Source: Thiosocius sp963736445 (GTDB taxonomy: Bacteria; Pseudomonadota; Gammaproteobacteria; Chromatiales; Chromatiaceae). Taken from it: DNA of 64,000 bases. Position 1 is the first letter of the stretch; the number at the start of each line of letters is the position of its first letter. This document shows positions 59,333 to 64,000 of this stretch, in pieces. Location: contig CAVTOY010000017.1 of NCBI GenBank assembly GCA_963736445.1, forward strand, positions 3,122-67,121, given 5' to 3'. The notes beneath the pieces were generated by a model. The model worked only from the letters and a program-made list of their open reading frames with translations, was not told where the DNA came from and did not search any database. The position numbers were made by a program, and so were the translations under genes.

Positions 59333-60654
59333 CAGTCGAGGACCAACTTGCGGCCGAAAGGGTGCACGACCTCGGCCTGAGACTTCGGGACCGCCCACAG
59401 GACCGGAAACGCCGGCCGGTACAACGCAGGTCCCTCGAGATCGGTGAGCACAACGCCGATGTCGGGTCCCCAGCGATCGGCCTCTTCGAGCAATGGCGAG
59501 AAGTCGGTCCCGCCGCCGCCATGGAATTCGATGCCGTCCAGATCGGTAAGACCGGGCTCGTATACGGTGACCCTGCACACCTTGTCGTCGCCGATGATGA
59601 CCACGGCCCGCGCCTCGTGGCGACGCGTGATCGCCGCGATCTCGCCGGCGAAGCGGGCGAGCAGAGGCTCATCGACCGACCCCGAGACGTCAATCATGAT
59701 CGCAAGGCGGGCGACGGCCTTGCTCGACGACCGGCCCGGTTCCCAGGGCATGCGCCGGCCGCCGCGCATGCGCCCCTGGTTGGCGATGTAGGAGCGTGCC
59801 GGGCGCGACCAGGAGAGCGCCGGACGCTGCGCCAGGCCGCGGGCCAGCTGGGTTCGCAGGAGCTGCTCCCACGGTGTCTTCACCTGAGGCAGGTCGGCGA
59901 GCAGGCTGCGCAGCATCGAATTGACGCCGTCGCCGGCATGGCCGCGGATGATCCGTTCACGCCATTCGCGCGCCCGTTCGGCCTCGGTCTCGGGGCGCGT
60001 CGACCTGTTCGTTCGGCACCAGGTCGCGGGATCCGCGCTGGCCAAGGATCCGCGTACGCAGCGAACGCGGCCCGTCGAAGCGATTTCTCTGCGCCTCGGT
60101 CGACGATGCACCGTCCGTGGTCTGTGCGCTGCGCTTGCCGTCCTTGGCACCGCGGTCGCCAGGGCGCTGGGCGACCGTGCGGCTTTGACGGTCGTCGACT
60201 GCGCGATACAGGCGTTCGAGATCCCACTCGAGCAGTGCCTTGGCTGGCTCCTGCGAACGCCGAGCACCTTGGCCGAGCAGCTCTTCGAGCAAGACGGGTC
60301 TCGGGCTGTAATCTCGAGCCAGCCAAGGTGATAAGGGCACTGTTGACGATCGCGTCGGCGCAGACGTTGATACAGCTTGAGATCGACGTCGCCTTGACCT
60401 GGCGTCGCAATTCCAGGTAACTTGGTGACATGCCGCAGCGCGACGTGCAGACCTGGTGCGCGACCAGGCCGGTCTGGCGGGCCAGCGAGAGGCGCTCGAA
60501 ACTCGGGCGCATAGCTGATCGTCAGACCATCGTTGCACGCGGCGATGCCGTTCACCGGCGCGACGTCGCGATGGCGGATCCACAGCGCCAGGCTGCCGGT
60601 GGCCGGCGCGTATTCAACCATGCGCTGCACGGCCCGGCGTGCCGCGATGCGCAT
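59332..60654 (-). pseudogene. VWA/DUF2201-type metallopeptidase-like protein, frameshifted N-terminus
   Basis: The C-terminal 230 residues are in one frame and match VWA proteins of the DUF2201 family: EWRERIIRGHAGDGVNSMLR, PQVKTPWEQLLRTQLARGLA, SYIANQGRMRGGRRMPWEPG, and a MIDAS-like LAIMIDVSGSVDEPLLARF with TDLEGPALYR. N-terminal family blocks appear in alternating frames (GSLALWIRHRDVAPVNGIAA in one frame, ARQTGLVAHQV in another, LHVALRHVTKLPG in the first again, VCADAIVNSALITLAGSRL in the other), implying at least three or four indels. Family partners are MoxR ATPases, as found directly upstream. Confidence 0.75.
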
Positions 60655-60659
60655 AGGGA

Positions 60660-61784
60660 CCGCGTTCGGTCAGGCGGCACCTGCCGACCTCGCGTGCCTC
60701 GCAGGTAACGCGCGTACACCGGGCTGTCGAGCACGGTCGCCTCGAGGCCATGTTCCAGCGACTTCTGGAACAGCAGTTCCATGGCCAGCGTCTGCACTTC
60801 GCGGATCGGCAGCGGCGTCTGGCTCCTGGTCTCGGGCAGTTGCTCGATGATCTCCAGCGCCCGCGCCAGATTGCGCGGCCCGTCGGCCGCTGGCGAGCAG
60901 CGCGTAGGTCATGCCGTACAGCGCGTCCAGCGATTGCGGCAACAGCGCAACGGTCTCCGCGCCCCGCCGCGCCTCGAGCAGCCGGACCACGTCGGCGCCA
61001 GCCTGCAGTTCGCGCAGGACGCCGAAGAACTCGGCCGCATTGGCCGCGCCGATCCGGCCCTGGACGAACAACGCGCTTGGCGTCGTCGGACAGGTCGGAG
61101 CGGATCACGTTCGAGACGTCCTCCCAGCCGCGCGGGCTGGCGCCGATCAGGTGGTCGTTGGCGAGCTGCGACTGGGTATCATCGAGCTTGTCCGGGCGGA
61201 CTCTTCAGGTAGGCCATCACCTCGGGCGCGAAGTCGTTCGCAATCGCGTAGTCGAGGAAGGCGCCGATCACGGTCTGCACGTTGAAGTGAAACATGCGGT
61301 CCGCCAGCGCCGTACCCATGTCGTGGCTGACAGCGCCATGAAACGCGGCATTGCCGGCGGCGACCACCAGCCAGCCGTCGGGCAGCGTCGTAGTGACCGA
61401 CACGCCGATCGAGGATCAGCGAGTAGGCAGAGATCTGCAGCCGCTGGTCGGCCGCAGTCAATTCGTCGAGGAACAACAAGCCCTCGGGCTGGTCCGGATC
61501 GGGTAGGAACTCCGGCGGGAACCAGACCGTTTTCTGCTGGTTCGTCGTCGGCGTAGATCGCGCCGCGGATATCGACCGGTTCGATCGTCGTCAGGCGCAG
61601 GTCGATCAGCGGCACCCCGCAGTGTGCGGCGACCTGGTGCACGATCGACGATTTGCCGACGCCACGAGTGCCCCAGAGCATCGTTGCCCGCCGCCGCAAC
61701 GCGCGCGTCTGCGTACTGCGCGATCAGCGCCTGCTTGGCGGCGGCGATCGACACCGGCGGGATATTCATCGGGTTGCCCTGCAC
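60660..61784 (-). pseudogene. MoxR-like AAA+ ATPase, at least five frameshifts
   Basis: A MoxR-type ATPase can be reconstructed across frames: AAAKQALIAQYADARV (start near 61769), Walker A region TMLWGTRGVGKSSIVHQVAA, VPLIDLRLTTIEPVDIRGAI, WFPPEFLPDPDQPEG with Walker B LLFLDELTAADQRLQISAYS, LPDGWLVVAAGN, ALADRMFHFNV, and LIGASPRGWEDVSNVIRSDL. Each join requires a one-base indel near 61690, 61535, 61395, 61195 and 61070. Several sites are short homopolymers (for example AAAA at 61535). MoxR ATPases act with VWA proteins as metal-insertion chaperones, fitting the downstream gene. Confidence 0.75.
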
Positions 61785-61873
61785 GGCACCTTACTCCTTA
61801 GGCATTGACGCTGACCAGCCAGCTGTCTTGCTGCAATTCCCGCGGTACCCGAGGGATCTCGATACTTGGTAGG

Positions 61874-62854
61874 TCATCGAACCCGAAAAAGAATAGCAGC
61901 AGCATCAGCGGCGGCAACGTAGAAGGCCAGCATCTGAAATACCGCCTCGTTCTCGATCGGCATCTGGGTCAGGGACAGGGCACCACCGATCAGGCCGAGT
62001 GCCGCGAACAAGGGGATGCCGTTCTGCAACGCGGCGCGCCAGCGCCCCTGCAGGTGGCGCCCATGGAACTGCGCCGGCGGTTGTGCCAGGGTCTCGGCGA
62101 GATGGCATACAGTGCGCTCGAGCTTGTGTTCGATATCGCTCGTACGCTGCGGTTCACGCTTCGGAACTCGAATGCTGCTGCGCCAGTGGCTGGTGTAGCC
62201 GACGAGCGGTCGCCAGGGCCAGCCAAGGACCGCCAACAGATCCCGCGGGACCACCAGACGCTGCCCGGATGGCGCGCTGATGCGTGATCTTCACCGGCAG
62301 GCCGCGGATGCTCGGCGTCGACAGTCCAGCCGGACCGCGCCAAACTCGGCCACGGCATCGATCAGGCGCGTGTCCCAGATCGGGCCGGCCGGATCCGTCC
62401 TGTCCGTCGCGCGGGACCAGGCGGTAGCTGCGCTGCAGCACGATTCCGGCATGGGTCGGAAAATGCCGCTCGATTGGGAAGCGATCCACCTCGTCCAGCA
62501 GCATGCCCGCATCGCGGCCGGACACCGTCAGAGTGGCCGATTCGCGATTGTCGGCACTGGTAAGGCGTGTCAGTCTTCTCACCAATCGGTAATCGCCGCG
62601 TTCCGGGATGACCAGAATCAGCTCCTCGCGTATCGGCGGCGTGTCCGCAGTCGCCGGGGCGTGGTCGACCGGCTGGAAATGCAGCTCGCGCTCTGCGCGC
62701 CGGCTGGCGGCCATGTCCAAATGCCGTCCACGTTCAGTGAAGGGCCTGATCGAGCCGAGGATTTCGTGATGCGTAAGGGGCCGAGTGGACGGCTTTTCCA
62801 CTTGCGCTGTCGTTGGTTTGACGGGCAACGCGAATCTTGGTCATAAGCATACAA
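61874..62854 (-). pseudogene. Unrecognised operon-leading gene, frameshifted
   Basis: The first gene upstream of the MoxR ATPase. About 300 residues are readable across frames: HHEILGSIRPFTERGRHLDM, REELILVIPERGDYRLVRRL, GRDAGMLLDEVDRFPIERHF, PIWDTRLIDAVAEFGAVRL, VVPRDLLAVLGWPWRPLVGY and a C-terminal membrane segment NGIPLFAALGLIGGALSLTQ. At least three indels separate them. I do not recognise the family. A MoxR-associated membrane protein is inferred from position. Confidence 0.55.
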
Positions 62855-63108
62855 AGCTTAAGTGATTGCGCGGCTCCTTGCTTCGGCTCGGCGCAAGCCA
62901 AAAGGGACAAGGGTCATGGCTGGAAGTTCCGAATCGGCGGGTGGTCGTGATCAAGGGAGCATCCGAGAAAGCTTAACCAAGTGCCATTGGGGTCTGACCC
63001 GAATGGCGCTTACTTAAGCGTAACTAATTGAAAGCAGTACAAGAACGACCGGTGTGACGTTAGGCTTCAAATCGCCAAACCATCCACCTACATCAGGGAC
63101 CGGTCAAA
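62855..63108. other. Gap containing the IS4 element left side
   Basis: An inverted repeat at 62979-63011 (AAGTGCCATT/AATGGCGCTT arms, one mismatch, with an inner GGGT/ACCC stem) is probably part of the insertion sequence. The exact element boundary cannot be fixed because the right end is outside the window. Confidence 0.45.
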
Positions 63109-64000
63109 ATGCATCATACCGCCGACGCCATTCGCGCCCAACGACGTCTTTTCCATACCCAGCGCCGTTACAGCGATTGCCTGGGGATCTTTAACCTTCT
63201 GACCAGCGACCTTTTGTTCGATGAACTCGAAAGCCGGCTGCCTCAGCACCGGGAGCGGTGCTTTCCCCCCACTGAAACGCTGGCGATGTTTGTCAGCCAA
63301 TCGCTCAACTCGGATCGATCCTGCCAGCAGATTGTCAATCAGGCAGCCGTGCAGCGTTTGCTCACGGGTCTGCCAGTGTGCAGCACTCATACCGGGGGTT
63401 ACTGCGGGCGCGCCAACGGCTGCCGCTTGATTTGGTGTCGAGTTTGGCAAGTCATGTCGGACAACAGATTGATCAGCAGGTGCCCGACCGATGGCGTTGG
63501 CAGGGACGTCGCGTCCGTCTGGTCGACGGCACCACAGTGACGATGCCGGATACCTCGGCCAATCAAGCAGCCTATCCCAAGCACGGTGGCCAAAAGTCTG
63601 GACTGGGGTTTCCGATTTGCCGGGTTGTCGGTATCACCTGTTTGTCCAGCGGCGCCCTGTTGAACGCCGCTATCGGTCGCTTCAACGGCAAGGGCGGTGA
63701 TGAGCAAACCCTATTGCGTTCCATCCAGGACACGCTCGAACCTGGCGATATGCTGCTGGGGGACGCATTCTTTCCCACCTATTTCTTCCTGGCTGCCATG
63801 CAGGCGCGTGGTGTCGATATTTTGATGGAGCAAATGGGAGCCCGGAAAAGGACCACCGATTTCCGCCGAGGAAAGCGGCTCGGCGCCCGGGACCACCTGA
63901 TCACACTCCACAAGCCCAAATCCCGTCCAGACTGGATGACCGACGCCGACTTTCAGTCTGCACCCAAGACCCTGACGGTGCGAGAGTTCAAAGCTAGCAG
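63109..64000 (+). pseudogene. IS4-family transposase, frameshifted and cut by window end
   Basis: The N-terminal domain (AQRRLFHTQRRYSDCLGIFN then LLTSDLLFDELESRLPQHRE) runs in frame from 63109. After about codon 99 the sequence continues in another frame: QRLPLDLVSSLASHVGQQID, WRWQGRRVRLVDGTTVTMPD with the first catalytic Asp, GFPICRVVGITCLSSGALLN, and LLGDAFFPTYFFLAAMQARG with the second Asp. A missing C in TACTGCGGGCG near 63403 explains the break. The catalytic Glu and the C-terminus lie beyond the window. Either the copy is inactive or the base call is wrong. Confidence 0.88.

Noticed and set aside
59890..62854. Many short independent genes in the MoxR/VWA region
   Set aside because: The short frames line up as consecutive pieces of three known-type proteins broken by one-base shifts.
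1..64000. CRISPR arrays, tRNA or rRNA genes
   Set aside because: I looked for regularly spaced direct repeats and for tRNA/rRNA core sequences and saw none; a covariance-model scan would be needed to exclude a tRNA with certainty.

Overview
The window looks like chromosomal DNA of a GC-rich gammaproteobacterium, probably a sulfur-cycling or autotrophy-capable environmental lineage. This is inferred from a DAB-type inorganic carbon uptake operon, a DsrC/TusE-like protein, a bufferin (BufA-BufB-BufC-DoxX) operon, a Cpx-like envelope stress system, KatG, and many transposase relics. I found no rRNA, tRNA, CRISPR array or prophage structural genes.

Layout. 0-3.6 kb: two sulfatase genes (the first cut by the window edge) around an IS110-type relic. 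3.7-11.5 kb: a RelE/XRE toxin-antitoxin pair, a DMT exporter, an alpha/beta hydrolase, a urea-transporter/M23-peptidase fusion, a decayed integrase-type transposase, an NRDE protein and a rhomboid protease. 11.8-19.5 kb: an OmpA-domain protein and a 2194-residue beta-rich protein with a lectin-like insert, two genes 2 bp apart with no recognised function. 19.7-23.3 kb: ornithine cyclodeaminase, a C-terminal relic of an alanine/ornithine racemase-family enzyme, and a frameshifted M81 (MlrC-like) metallopeptidase gene. 23.3-25 kb: two paralogous small double-glycine-leader peptide genes, each with its own sigma-54-type promoter, conserved 5' UTR hairpin and near-identical terminator. 25-34 kb: a lipoprotein, the DsrC-like protein, a membrane protein divergent from an HxlR regulator, katG, and a Spy/CpxP-response regulator-histidine kinase operon.

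34-44 kb is bracketed by two 255-bp MITE-like elements in opposite orientation. They share 18-bp terminal inverted repeats and have TTAA and CTAG target duplications, and they differ at one base by eye. Between them lie a lipoprotein, the bufferin operon, a universal stress protein, and an AGCS symporter followed by dgcN-dgcA. The second element separates dgcA from a D-amino acid aminotransferase gene. Together these suggest a route that imports D-alanine, transaminates it to pyruvate with formation of D-glutamate, and recovers L-glutamate through N-acetylation and epimerisation.

44-50 kb: the DAB operon (NuoL-like DabB, extra membrane subunit, long DabA, PII-like protein), translationally coupled throughout and preceded by two perfect palindromes. 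50-58.5 kb: bicupin, Sel1/trypsin-like protease, repeat-rich peptidoglycan-binding protein, possible HxxxH metalloprotein, and a Kef antiporter fused to an RCK domain and two Usp domains. 58.5-62.9 kb: an intact SDR gene downstream of a MoxR/VWA operon whose three upstream genes carry many single-base frameshifts, either decay or sequencing error. 63-64 kb: a frameshifted IS4-family transposase running off the edge. A degenerate dispersed repeat of about 100 bp, six copies in one orientation, occupies intergenic gaps across the window.
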